Origin: a virus
IMG/VR virus record: IMGVR_UViG_3300010354_000280
Span: 1 to 34,768 of that record
Length of the DNA: 34,768 bases
Direction: 5' to 3' (one strand)
A program made the position numbers and the translations under genes. The notes below the pieces were generated by a model. It was given only the letters and a program-made list of their open reading frames with translations. It was not told the DNA's origin and did not search any database. This document shows, one piece after another, positions 1-9,800 of the stretch; within the stretch, counting starts at the first letter, position 1; each line of letters begins with the position of its first letter.

Positions 1-1
1 A

Positions 2-532
2 AAAAAGAGTCAGCTTAATTTTAGAAATGTAAAAGATCAAAGTGTGGCCGTTGAAACAGACGGTAGAGTAACTATGGATGGAAAGATCAGCTTATTAATT
101 CCTAAAGGTGGAACAGCTGATCGCCCAGGGTCTCCTGTAGAAGGAATGATACGATATAACTCAGACACTAAAGAATTAGAATCATATCAAGGAAATAGCT
201 CTACAGGAAATGCTGTATGGAGGAAAATAAAATTTAAAGAACCGAGCACTATGTCCTTTCAATCATTTACATCTCATTCTGGAGGTGATATGTTTGGTCC
301 ATTAACTATTAATCCTTTTAATTATGTTAAAGAAAATACTAATACATCTTTAACAGCAACAGAAGTAGCAGAACGTTTAATAGTAATTGTAGAAAATGTA
401 ATACAGGTAGCTAATATAAATTATGAAATTTTATTAGATCCAATCGGTTATGCAGCAGGAGCTTGGGTTCATTTTGGAAGTAGTGTTCCAACAACTAAAA
501 ATATCTATATAATAAGTGGATTCGACCGCTAA
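2..532 (+). CDS. Tail-fibre-like virion protein, 3' part (5' end outside window)
   Basis: The frame is open to the first codon of the window, so this is the C-terminal part of a longer protein. The GTG at 44 could serve as a start, but sense codons continue upstream of it without a stop and it has no Shine-Dalgarno. The visible part opens with a short module (about residues 14-60 of the fragment) containing LLIPKGGTADRPGSP, then GMIRYNSDTKELESYQGN and WRKIKF. I recognise this as a beta module recurring in tail-fibre-like proteins of marine T4-like phages. The remaining residues have no motif I can name. It is followed by a cluster of virion genes on the same strand, which supports a fibre or baseplate-attached structural role. 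No enzymatic residues are evident. The structural call is fairly secure; the exact role is not. Confidence 0.6.
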   Translation, partial: KKSQLNFRNVKDQSVAVETDGRVTMDGKISLLIPKGGTADRPGSPVEGMIRYNSDTKELESYQGNSSTGNAVWRKIKFKEPSTMSFQSFTSHSGGDMFGPLTINPFNYVKENTNTSLTATEVAERLIVIVENVIQVANINYEILLDPIGYAAGAWVHFGSSVPTTKNIYIISGFDR

Positions 533-557
533 CTAAAAAAGCTATTATTTTATTTTT

Positions 558-565
558 AATAAATA
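558..565 (+). promoter_or_regulatory. T4-late-type promoter element AATAAATA
   Basis: AATAAATA differs by one base from the T4 late consensus TATAAATA and ends 25 nt before the ATG at 591. It lies in the 58-base gap between two virion genes. Similar elements at similar distances precede the genes at 1320, 6801 and 34692. In T4 this element is read by the phage sigma factor gp55; that the same applies here is inferred. Confidence 0.5.
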
Positions 566-590
566 CAAAACAAGCTTTTTTGGATGAATT

Positions 591-920
591 ATGGCAACCT
601 ATTTTAGAACAAAAGTAGTAAAAGGCGTAGGCCTTACACCAGTTGATGTGGTGAACACTATTTCTAGCAACAGATTTACAATTCTAGGTTGTAATGCAGC
701 CAATGTGACAGATGATAATGTAATAGTTGACGTAAAAGTTGTTGATGCAACTAGTACAGAGGCTTATTGGGTTAAAGGTATAGTGATACCTCCATATAAT
801 TCTTTAAAAATTGTCACAAACGGTGAAAAACTTATACTAGCTGAAAATTGTGCTCTAAGACTAGTAAGCGATCAACCAGGCAGCGTTGATGTCATAGTAA
901 GTTATGCAGAAATTGTTTAA
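591..920 (+). CDS. Small virion structural protein (109 aa), probable beta-sandwich
   Basis: A small protein rich in Val, Ile and Thr with alternating hydrophobic residues, consistent with a beta-sandwich. No signal peptide, membrane segment or enzyme motif is visible. It lies between a fibre-like gene and the two giant fibre paralogues, 25 nt downstream of a late-type promoter element, with a weak Shine-Dalgarno (TGGAT). Its layout (MAT start, a Cys-Asn in the middle strand, a 'VIPPYNSL' turn, a C-terminal beta strand) loosely resembles the 105-residue protein at 14492, so the two may be distant paralogues. A role as an adaptor or decoration protein of the tail fibre or baseplate is an inference from context. 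I do not recognise the family by name. Confidence 0.6.
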   Translation: MATYFRTKVVKGVGLTPVDVVNTISSNRFTILGCNAANVTDDNVIVDVKVVDATSTEAYWVKGIVIPPYNSLKIVTNGEKLILAENCALRLVSDQPGSVDVIVSYAEIV

Positions 921-930
921 AGGATAAGAA

Positions 931-1293
931 ATGGCACAGAACAATTATCTATTTGGTCTTGATGAAACAACATTGCTAGGTGATGCTCCGAAATATTTTT
1001 ATGGTTTGAGGAGAACTAAAGACGGTGACTTATATTTTGGAAAATATAATACTTTGCAACCCGACGAGTTGATTGTTGTTAATAATAATGGACCAGCAGA
1101 AGAGGATTATAGTGAATTCGAATACGGTGTAGATTATGTAGATAATATTGATGAAAATCATAACATTGTATATGAAAATTTATATTATAGTCAATATCGT
1201 TGGGATACTAGATCGATGTATTATTATATAGATGAGAATGGCAGTTTTATTGCTAGAATCGCTCAAAAATATACCTACGAAGAAGAATTATAA
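931..1293 (+). CDS. Acidic virion-associated protein of unknown function (120 aa)
   Basis: An acidic protein rich in Tyr, Asn and Asp, with segments such as KYFYGLRRTKDGDLYFGKYN and QYRWDTRSMYYYIDENGS. I cannot assign a domain. It begins 10 nt after the preceding gene with an AAAGGAT Shine-Dalgarno, and its stop codon lies inside the late promoter element of the next gene. Position and composition suggest a late structural or assembly protein connected with the large fibre that follows, but nothing in the sequence proves this. No transmembrane segment, cysteine cluster or catalytic motif is visible. Confidence 0.55.
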   Translation: MAQNNYLFGLDETTLLGDAPKYFYGLRRTKDGDLYFGKYNTLQPDELIVVNNNGPAEEDYSEFEYGVDYVDNIDENHNIVYENLYYSQYRWDTRSMYYYIDENGSFIARIAQKYTYEEEL

Positions 1294-1296
1294 ATA
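1289..1296 (+). promoter_or_regulatory. T4 late promoter element TATAAATA
   Basis: An exact match to the T4 late consensus TATAAATA. It overlaps the stop codon (TAA at 1291-1293) of the preceding gene and ends 23 nt before the ATG of the giant fibre gene at 1320, which has an AGGA Shine-Dalgarno. It is the clearest late-type element in the window. Confidence 0.65.
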
Positions 1297-1319
1297 TTGA
1301 ATAAGTTCAGGAAAACATA

Positions 1320-4300
1320 ATGGCTGAGTTTAAAATTAGTAGATTACGCTTTAGATGGCGTGGAATATGGAATGCTAACACTGAATACTTTTTAGATGAT
1401 ATTGTATTCTATGGAGGCGGAAGTTGGACCTGCGTTAGACGACATACCTCTACAAATTTTTATGATGGTCAAACATTCTTAGCTGATTCAGCAGATACTA
1501 GTCCTACCCCTGCATTTGAAAGAATGACAGATGGGTTTTCGTTTTTAGGAGATTGGGTAAGTTATCAAGATTATACAGCAGGATCTATTGTAAATGCAGG
1601 CGGATCATTATATGTCTGTTTAACAGATCACGCAGGAACGCAGTACTTTAGTCAATCAGAAGCTAATTGGGCTTTATTTGCAACAGGTATAAAATTTAAA
1701 GGTGACTGGTCCCCGAATACTAGATATCAAAAAGGCGATGTAATACTTTATAATAGTAATCAATATCGTTGTATATTAGAACATACAAGTCCATCAATTG
1801 CTCAAGGAATTATAACAGGTAACAATGACGGTAACGATGATAGTACAGGTGAAACCTGGTCATTATTTTTAGAAAATTTTACTTACGCTGGAGTACATAC
1901 ACCTATAACTAGATACAGAGTAAACGATCTAGTAAAATACGGAGGATCTATTTGGAGATGTACAACAGAACACACAAGTATCTTAGTTCAAGACTCTATA
2001 GATAGTGACAAGTTTACTTTATATCTATATGGGAATAATTTTAGAGGTGATCACAACATTGCAAATTATTACGGTGTAGGTGATGTTGTAAGACACAGTA
2101 GTTTTTTATATGTTGCAACAACTAATATTCAACCTATTGATCACAGCAGGCCTGGAGTAAGTAGTCAGTTTCCTGAAGGAAATCCAGCTTGGGCAGTACA
2201 ATTACAAGGTTATAATTTCGTAGGAAACTTTTCAACATCAGGAGTTTACAAAAAAGGCGACGTTGTACTTAGAGGTGCTAACTTATTTGTATCACTAACT
2301 GATACTAATCAAGATGGTAGTACTATTGACTATTTAGATACGTCTAATTGGACTTCCTTAGTTCCTAGTAGTAAATTTAAAGGATCTTGGGACTATCCTG
2401 TCTCTTATGATTTAAATGATTTAGTTGTTTACTTAGGTACAACTTATAAAGCTAATATTGCCCATACAAGCCAAATAAACAGTTTTCCAGGAGATAACGG
2501 TAGTGGATTCTTTTATTGGGATATTTTTGCAGGTGGCGATCCTTACGCAGGACTTAAAAAGCCAGGTGACTTATTAACTTATAACTTAAGCAGAGACGAC
2601 CTAGGAAATGACGGAAGCACAATTATAGGTGATTTAAGTTCATATGGTCCAGCCAGAGTTAAAATCGGCAGTGAAGATCAATTACTTATAATTGAAAATA
2701 ACGATGGAGATATTGGTTATAAAACCTGGGGGAACGTCAATAGGGTATTTCACGTTAGAACAAACGGTGTAGACGATGATACTGATCCTAATAGAGGAAT
2801 AAATTATTTTAAACCATTTAGAACTATTAGGTATGCTTGCGAAAAAGCAGATGATGGATGGGCCGGAACAACTACTATTAAAGTTTCAACAGGCGATTAT
2901 TACGAAATACTTCCTATTATTATTCCGGCTCGTACAGCAGTAGTAGGAGAAGAGCTAAGATCAGCAAGGATAATCGCTAACGATCCAATTGAAGCACTAG
3001 CTAATGACTATCCTTACACTATCGCTTGTCTTAATCGTTTAGAATTTATAATGTCAGATATTTTAACCGGAACGGTTATAATTAAATCTACAGGCAATAC
3101 AGTTTCTCAAAACATTACTAATAATACTGCATTACCAGTTGATATTACTAAAATTTTAAATCTTATAACAGATGTTAAAAATTACATAACGTATAGAATT
3201 GGAAATCAAGGATCAAATGTCGCTGTATACGGTACTAACACTGCAAGCAGCTCTACAACTGCATTATCTGCTGCGGCAGCATTAAATGCTAATAAAGATT
3301 TCCTAGTGGCAGAAATCAATGCGTTTATGGTTAGTTCATATCCTAGTTATGTTTTTGACCAAGATAGGTGTGGTAGAGATACAAAAAGATATATTGAGGC
3401 TTTTATATACGATATAACTTATCCAGGAAATTATAAATCTGTATTAGCTGCAAGATATTATGCAAATGCAGTAGAAGGATCCTATGCTGAAGATATGTTT
3501 TATGTTCGAGATGCTACAGGCATTCGTAATATGACAATGTTAGGACTAAATGGCACATTACAATCTAATATAGGATTAGAACCGTATAGAAGACCAAACG
3601 GCGGAAGTTATGTGAGTTTAGATCCAGGATGGGGACCTAATGATAATAGAACGTGGATTCTAACTAGAAGTTGCTATGTACAAAATTGTACAACATTTGG
3701 ATATGCTGCTACAGGACAAAAAATAGACGGATCTTTACACAATGGTGGAAATAAATCTATTGTAAGTAATGATTTCACGCAGGTCATTAGTGATGGAGTC
3801 GGGTGTCATGTATTGAATGGAGGTAGAGCAGAACTAGTCAGTGTGTTTACTTACTACTCTCAAATTGGTATGTTTGCAGAGGACGGAGGAATTATTAGAG
3901 CTACTAACGGAAACAGCTCATATGGAACCTTTGGTGCGATTGCAGATGGAGGTGATCCTTTAGAAATTCCTCAAATAGGAAAAGTTAATACTCAAACTGA
4001 TCAGGCAGTTATTGGATCTGCATTCGCTGGCGAAGTTAATGATTATGTTTTTATATTAGAATTTTTAAATGCAGGACAAGATTATACAACCGCAAATTAT
4101 ACTTTCACTAGCTCAGGAACAGGAGCAACTGTTTTACAAGAAGAGTTTAGAGATAATGGAGTATTTGAAGCCCAAGTTTTAACTTCAGGAGCAGGTCATT
4201 TACTACGAGGAAATAATGCTCAAATTGGGACAACAACTACAATTACTTTAGCTAGTAACGATCCTAGTACAGAAGCAGAAATTTTAGGCTGTAGAATAAC

Positions 4301-6764
4301 AATTGTTTCAGGCGAGGGTACAGGACAATATGGCTATATTACAAGCTATGATCCAATTAACAAATTGGCGACTGTTAGTAAAGAATCGAGTTCAACACCA
4401 GGATGGGATCATGTAGTTCCCGGCACAATTATTAAAACTACTCTAACTACTTCTAGTCGTTATAGAATAGAACCAAGGCTAACGTTTTCTGATCCAGGAT
4501 TTACTGTTGCATCAACACTAAGCCAAAGTACAACAATTAAAGCAAATGCAATATATGGTGAAACAATCGAAACATATACAAACAAGCTTACAGATGTTGG
4601 ACTAGCTACTTTTAATGTTACTAAAACTGGCAGAAGTTACTCAGTCGCCTTAACTTATGGCGGTTTAGACTATACAGAAGGAAATATATTAACTATTACA
4701 GGAGCTAATATTGGTGGAGAAGCAATAGAACACGATATAACTATCACCGTTACCAGTGTTGATAACGGAGCCATAATCGGATTTACCTACGAAGGTATAG
4801 GCACAAGTGGTAGATTTGTTATGACACCTGGAGCAAGCAGTATTGTTTCTCACAGTCTAGATGGATTAGTATGGTATGATTCTTTATTACCAACTTCTGG
4901 ATACTGGCGTGCCTTAGCTTATGGAATGAATAAGTTCGTTACTATTTTATATGGTTCGAGCACAATGGCTTATTCATCAGATGGAATTACCTGGACTACA
5001 GGATCTATGCCTTCTTCAAGAAATTGGGTAAGTGTTGCTTATGGAAGTAATATATTCTGTGCAATTGCTAGTAACTTAGATAGCGCAGCAACTAGTATTA
5101 ATGGAATAGGTTGGGTAGCTACTACTCTTCCTGATGTAGGTGACAGTTCAACTAACGAATGGGTGGCTATTACTTACGGTAAAGGAAAATTTGTAGCAAT
5201 TGCTAATAGTAGCAATGCTGTAGCAGTTGGAACTTGGAACGGAACAACAATGACCTGGCAAGGAGCGGTTGTTGAAGTACAGGATTCTAGCTTACAAAAT
5301 TGGGCAAGTATAGCCTATGGTAATGGAAGATTTGTAGCCATAAGCACTACAGGGTACGTTACATACAGCTTTGACGGTGTTAATTGGGAAACAACTACAA
5401 ATGGAATGCCGCAAGATGACACTAACGAAATGTACTGGGAAAGAGTAAGATATGGACAAGGAGTGTTTTTTGCTACCTGCAAGAGTCCCCAACAAGATGT
5501 AACTGCTTTTTGTGCAACTTCTTATGACGGTATAGTATGGACTAGCCGTACGTTAAATTCTGCTCAAAATTGGGGTCCTGTAGCTTTTGGAAATCCAGAT
5601 ATTAGCCTAGGCGATTCAACTAAATCAAATAATCGAGGGGTATGGGTCGTTGGAACCACTACTGCAAGTAGAAGTATAAATCGTATATTAACTGGTGCAC
5701 GAGCATTAGGTAGAGTATTTGTTGAGCAAGGTGTCAACAAAGTTTTAATTTGGGAACCAGGATCAGGGTATGCCATCCCTCCAACGATTACTTTAACTGA
5801 TCCTAATATTACAAGTCAAGCCACTTATAGAATAAGAATAGCAGATCAAGTTTTAGCTCAACCTACTTTTATAACAAGAGGAACTGGTTATAGAACAAGC
5901 TCAACATCAGTTACAGTTGCTGGAGATGGATTCGCTGATATACTTCCAGTTGGATCTTATCTTACCGTTGATGGACTTACTACTGTTCCAGGACCAGGTG
6001 CTCAATTTTATATAGGTGGAAAGTCTACATATTATACTGCTGTAGTAACTGGAATTAATGTTAGTCAGGTTAATGGGAAATTTAGATCTACATTTAGAGT
6101 GACTCCTACTATTGAAGTAAATGATTATATTCAAGATGATATGGAAGTCATTGTAAAAGAACTTTACAGTCAGGTTCGCATAACAGGACACGACTTTTTA
6201 GATGTAGGTACAGGAAATTATATAGAGACAAATTATCCAGGACTTTATATAAACTACGACTATGATAAAGTACCATCAAATGAAGTAGGACAATTAAATG
6301 GAGGTCGTGTTTTTTATGTTAGCACAGACCAAGATGGAAACTTTAGAGCAGGTGATTTATTTGCTGTTGAACAAGCAACAGGTATTGTAACAATTAGCGC
6401 AGACTTTTTTGATTTAGCAGGCTTAACTGAACTTGCTCTTGGAGGAGTAGTTGTAGGGGGAACTGGAACAGTTATTAGAGAATTTAGCACTGATCCTAAA
6501 TTTACAGCTAACTCAAATAATATTGTGCCTACTCAAAAAGCAATTATTTCTTATCTACAATCTAGATTAAACATCGGCGGAGAAGATTTGCTTACTGCTA
6601 GTTTTATCGCTGGTACAGTAAAGGTCGGCCCAGGTGAAATTAGTAATACAGCAAATTTGATTAATAATATTCCTGTAATAGCTAATTTCTCAGGTCCAGG
6701 AAGTTCAATACAAGGATCTATTTTAGCTCAAAGTATGTTTTACGCTTCCTTTAATGTTGGATAA
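1320..6764 (+). CDS. Giant tail-fibre-like virion protein, modular (1814 aa)
   Basis: Domains in order: seven degenerate modules (about residues 6-408) with the pattern W-x-G-x-W-x3-T-x-Y-x3-D-x-V-x-Y-G-G-x-x-Y-x-C-x3-H-T-S, resembling CBM5/12 (chitin-binding type 3) modules. A beta-helix-like body follows: the entry motif KPFRTIRYACE near 500, a helical segment around Cys684, and a well conserved stretch near 790-870. About residues 1175-1425 hold propeller-like repeats of the type NWxSxAYGxxxFVAI...SxDGxxW. A C-terminal domain near 1661-1770 contains GGRVFYVSTDQDGNFR. The next gene has the same architecture and is its paralogue. The domains suggest an elongated adhesin that binds surface glycans. 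Its exact position on the virion (long tail fibre or baseplate-attached fibre) cannot be read from sequence. Confidence 0.8.
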   Translation: MAEFKISRLRFRWRGIWNANTEYFLDDIVFYGGGSWTCVRRHTSTNFYDGQTFLADSADTSPTPAFERMTDGFSFLGDWVSYQDYTAGSIVNAGGSLYVCLTDHAGTQYFSQSEANWALFATGIKFKGDWSPNTRYQKGDVILYNSNQYRCILEHTSPSIAQGIITGNNDGNDDSTGETWSLFLENFTYAGVHTPITRYRVNDLVKYGGSIWRCTTEHTSILVQDSIDSDKFTLYLYGNNFRGDHNIANYYGVGDVVRHSSFLYVATTNIQPIDHSRPGVSSQFPEGNPAWAVQLQGYNFVGNFSTSGVYKKGDVVLRGANLFVSLTDTNQDGSTIDYLDTSNWTSLVPSSKFKGSWDYPVSYDLNDLVVYLGTTYKANIAHTSQINSFPGDNGSGFFYWDIFAGGDPYAGLKKPGDLLTYNLSRDDLGNDGSTIIGDLSSYGPARVKIGSEDQLLIIENNDGDIGYKTWGNVNRVFHVRTNGVDDDTDPNRGINYFKPFRTIRYACEKADDGWAGTTTIKVSTGDYYEILPIIIPARTAVVGEELRSARIIANDPIEALANDYPYTIACLNRLEFIMSDILTGTVIIKSTGNTVSQNITNNTALPVDITKILNLITDVKNYITYRIGNQGSNVAVYGTNTASSSTTALSAAAALNANKDFLVAEINAFMVSSYPSYVFDQDRCGRDTKRYIEAFIYDITYPGNYKSVLAARYYANAVEGSYAEDMFYVRDATGIRNMTMLGLNGTLQSNIGLEPYRRPNGGSYVSLDPGWGPNDNRTWILTRSCYVQNCTTFGYAATGQKIDGSLHNGGNKSIVSNDFTQVISDGVGCHVLNGGRAELVSVFTYYSQIGMFAEDGGIIRATNGNSSYGTFGAIADGGDPLEIPQIGKVNTQTDQAVIGSAFAGEVNDYVFILEFLNAGQDYTTANYTFTSSGTGATVLQEEFRDNGVFEAQVLTSGAGHLLRGNNAQIGTTTTITLASNDPSTEAEILGCRITIVSGEGTGQYGYITSYDPINKLATVSKESSSTPGWDHVVPGTIIKTTLTTSSRYRIEPRLTFSDPGFTVASTLSQSTTIKANAIYGETIETYTNKLTDVGLATFNVTKTGRSYSVALTYGGLDYTEGNILTITGANIGGEAIEHDITITVTSVDNGAIIGFTYEGIGTSGRFVMTPGASSIVSHSLDGLVWYDSLLPTSGYWRALAYGMNKFVTILYGSSTMAYSSDGITWTTGSMPSSRNWVSVAYGSNIFCAIASNLDSAATSINGIGWVATTLPDVGDSSTNEWVAITYGKGKFVAIANSSNAVAVGTWNGTTMTWQGAVVEVQDSSLQNWASIAYGNGRFVAISTTGYVTYSFDGVNWETTTNGMPQDDTNEMYWERVRYGQGVFFATCKSPQQDVTAFCATSYDGIVWTSRTLNSAQNWGPVAFGNPDISLGDSTKSNNRGVWVVGTTTASRSINRILTGARALGRVFVEQGVNKVLIWEPGSGYAIPPTITLTDPNITSQATYRIRIADQVLAQPTFITRGTGYRTSSTSVTVAGDGFADILPVGSYLTVDGLTTVPGPGAQFYIGGKSTYYTAVVTGINVSQVNGKFRSTFRVTPTIEVNDYIQDDMEVIVKELYSQVRITGHDFLDVGTGNYIETNYPGLYINYDYDKVPSNEVGQLNGGRVFYVSTDQDGNFRAGDLFAVEQATGIVTISADFFDLAGLTELALGGVVVGGTGTVIREFSTDPKFTANSNNIVPTQKAIISYLQSRLNIGGEDLLTASFIAGTVKVGPGEISNTANLINNIPVIANFSGPGSSIQGSILAQSMFYASFNVG
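1335..2540 (+). repeat. Seven tandem CBM5/12-like protein modules in the 1814-aa fibre
   Basis: Seven consecutive modules of about 50-65 residues share an initial aromatic/Gly-x-Trp, a Tyr-x-x-x-Asp/Gly-x-Val turn, a Tyr-Gly-Gly-x-x-Tyr strand and, in several, a closing His-Thr-Ser and Trp-x-x-Phe. The repetition is clear at protein level and weak at DNA level, so the duplications are old. Module 5 and module 6 have lost the His-Thr-Ser. Confidence 0.7.
4845..5595 (+). repeat. Propeller-like WxxxAYG / DGxxW repeats in the 1814-aa fibre
   Basis: About six repeats of roughly 40 residues, each with Trp-x-x-x-x-Tyr-Gly, a Phe-Val/Phe-Ala strand and an Asp-Gly-x-x-Trp turn. The pattern resembles BNR/sialidase-type or Ycf48-type beta-propeller blades. 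The same region occurs in the paralogue at 6801. Blade count is by eye. Confidence 0.6.
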
Positions 6765-6766
6765 AA

Positions 6767-6774
6767 AATAAATA
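6767..6774 (+). promoter_or_regulatory. T4-late-type promoter element AATAAATA
   Basis: AATAAATA lies in the 36-base gap between the two giant fibre genes and ends 26 nt before the ATG at 6801. A CGGAG Shine-Dalgarno sits between it and the start. It differs by one base from TATAAATA and matches the element at 558 exactly. Confidence 0.55.
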
Positions 6775-6800
6775 TTATAAAATAGAATCTCGGAGTTAAT

Positions 6801-9800
6801 ATGGCAGAGTTTAAACTTGGTAGACTGAAATTTGTTTGGAAAGGCACCTGGGCTACAGCTACAGCGTATGTAAAAGACGATGTAGTAAGGTACGGTAATA
6901 GCACCTATATTTGTACAATAGGACATACCTCTGCGGCAAGCATCAATACAGACATCAATGTATCTCCAAGCAGATGGAATAAGATGAGCGAAGGTCAAAC
7001 CTGGAGAGGAGACTGGACTACATCAACTGCGTTCTATGCAGGAGAAATTGTTAAGTATGGTGGAAATCTATATACTTGTTCTACAGGGCATACTAGTGCT
7101 GCTACAGCAAGTCTTGGATTAGAGCAAAATTCAGCCGACTGGAACTTATATCTTACTGGTATTGACTTTAAAGGTGATTGGTCTACAAGCACACGATACA
7201 AGCTTAATGATGTTGTTCAATACGGAGCAACAAATTATATATGCTTAACTTATCATACTAGTGCGGCAACAGCAACATTAGGATTAGAGCAAGATCAGTC
7301 TAAATGGGATGTGTATTCTACAAGCGTAGATTATAAAGGAACTTGGGCTACAACTACTCGTTATAAAGTTAACGATATCGTTAAGTACGGTGCAGGTTTA
7401 TGGATTTGTGTTGCAGCGCATAGCTCTGGAGCTAACTTCAGTGGAGATACTGCCTATTGGAATCAATTTGTAGAAGGCTTCGAGTACGAATCAGATTGGT
7501 CGAATGTTACAGTTTATCAGCCAGGTGATGTAGTACGCTACGGTGGTAATCAATACATCGCAAAAACAGTACATAGTGCTAGCAATCCATTAACCGGAAC
7601 TACGAATTGGGACTTGTTTAGCGAAAACTTTAAGTTTCAATCTACTTGGAGTATAACAACTAGCTATAAAATTGGAGAAATCGTTAAAGTTGGCGGTAAT
7701 CTTTTTATTGCAACTACTGATGCTCCTTCTATCCAAACAACTTTACAAAGCACAGACAGTGGAACTAACTATTTCCAAGCTGTGTCAACTACTGATGTAG
7801 TAGCTGGAATGGTTGTTAGATTTACAGGGTCTGCTTTCGGTAATGTTAATATCAGCGGAACATATTATGTCAAACAGGTTATTAATGCTACACAATTTAC
7901 AATAAGCACTACCCCAGGAGGTGCAGCATTTACTCCTGTTACTGCTTCAAGCTTAACTAACACAGTTACTTTTGCTCCTAAACCTCCTAATGCAAGCTAT
8001 TGGACTGCACTTAGTGAAGGTTTAAATTGGAGAGGAAGTTGGACTGACGATACTGAATATGCACAGAACGATTTAGTCCGCTATGGAGCTAATACTTATA
8101 TTTGTAAATTAGCACATAGATCAGAAGGCGACGACGGTTCTACAGTCGGAGCTACAGGTGGTGGCCAGGTACAAAGTAGACCAGATCAAGACGCTACTAG
8201 CACTTACTGGGATCTATTTAATGTAGGAACAGAAACTAGCGTAATGAATACCAAAGGAGATATGGTATATTATGGCACGTCTGGACCTGTAAGATTACCT
8301 GTTGGAACAGAAGGTCAAGTTTTAAGAGTTTCTTCAAATTCTACTCCAGAGTGGGTAAGTTGGGGAATGTCGGATAATATCTATTATGTTGGTACTAACG
8401 GACAAGATTTACCATTTCCGACTTATGGAGGAACTATAGACAAGCCTTGGAAATCTGTAAGATATGCTGCACAACAAATAGAACGCGGATGTATGAATCC
8501 AGAAGCACGTCGTTTGTTAGAAATGAATCGTATCTTTATACAAAAAGAAGTATGTGAATGGATTGAATATCAGGTTACAAATAATGTAAGTCCATTTACC
8601 ACAGGATTTACCTTTGCTAGAGATCGCTGCGAAAGAGATATAGGATGGGTAATTGACGGACTTGTTTACGACTTTACTCATGGCGGTAATGTTAGAAGCA
8701 GAGGCGCTGCATTAGCCTATGTTAATGCACTTTATCCTGGAGAAAATGGTACTTATACTAGATTAGCAGCAGAAAGACTACAAGATATAGCCTGTTATAA
8801 TTATATGGTAACACTTATTCAAAAAGTATTATTAAATCAAGCACCTACTGTAAATTACCAGGTTACTAACGGAGATAATTCTACTGCTATAGTCAGCCAA
8901 TATATAGATACTGCATATACCGCAGAGACTGGCGTTTACGAAAAATGTGTAAGTCTTGTAGGAATTATAACTCAAGCACTAACAGATCAATCAACAGCTA
9001 ATATTCCAGAAAGAAACCCTGCTAATAATACAATTAACGTAAGAACAGGCGAGTATTACGAAACATTACCAATTATTGTGCCAGAATGCACAGTAGTTAT
9101 TGGAGATGAATTACGTTCAACAAGAGTTAGTCCTGCTGGAAGTTTAATTAATCTAAGCGATACTTTTTATACAGTAAGCACTTTGAGCAGATTAAGAACT
9201 GTAGCAGGACAAATTGTACAAGGAATTAATGTAACAGAAAGTACAGGAAATACCGCATCGCAAAGCAGTGTTTGGCCACTTGCACCTGCATCTACAGCAG
9301 TCGAAGTTGAAAAACTTGTAGGTGTAATGCAACATAAAATTGACCAAATTGCTAATACCGCTCACATGAGAAGTTATACACTTCCATACCTCTTTAACAC
9401 TGTTTCGTATCTAAATGGATACGGAGATGCTAGAACATTAATTATCGAAAACAAAGAATTTATTAAAGAGGAAATAGCAAAATTTACAGATGTTAATTAC
9501 CCGTCTGTAAAATACAGCCGTACAAAATGTAAGCGAGATGTAGGTTATATTGTAGATGCAATCGTATACGATTTAACTTATACAGGAACTACTCAAAGTT
9601 TAAATGCTGGTTTAGCATACTTTGATGGTCCAGGAAGCTCGTTGTTAATTGATTCAACAGAGCTTGCTGCTACTATTGCAGCATACGGAAGATTAAAAAC
9701 AATTTTACAACAAATTGTTCAAAATATTTCTGTTACTGTAAGTACTGGTAACACTCAAATACAATTTAGAGACAGTACATTATTTCCTAATGGAGGAAAT

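Noticed and set aside
44-532. GTG at 44 as the true start of the first gene
   Set aside because: The frame is open from base 2 without a stop and the GTG has no ribosome site; the protein probably begins outside the window.
535-581. AAAAAAGCT ... AGCTTTTTT inverted repeat as a terminator
   Set aside because: The stem is nine pairs, mostly A-T, with a 29-base loop that contains the late promoter element. It is too weak and too open to call a terminator.
1335-8230. CBM-like repeats as DNA repeats or a CRISPR-like array
   Set aside because: The periodicity is in amino acids with long, variable units; DNA identity between units is low and there are no constant spacers.
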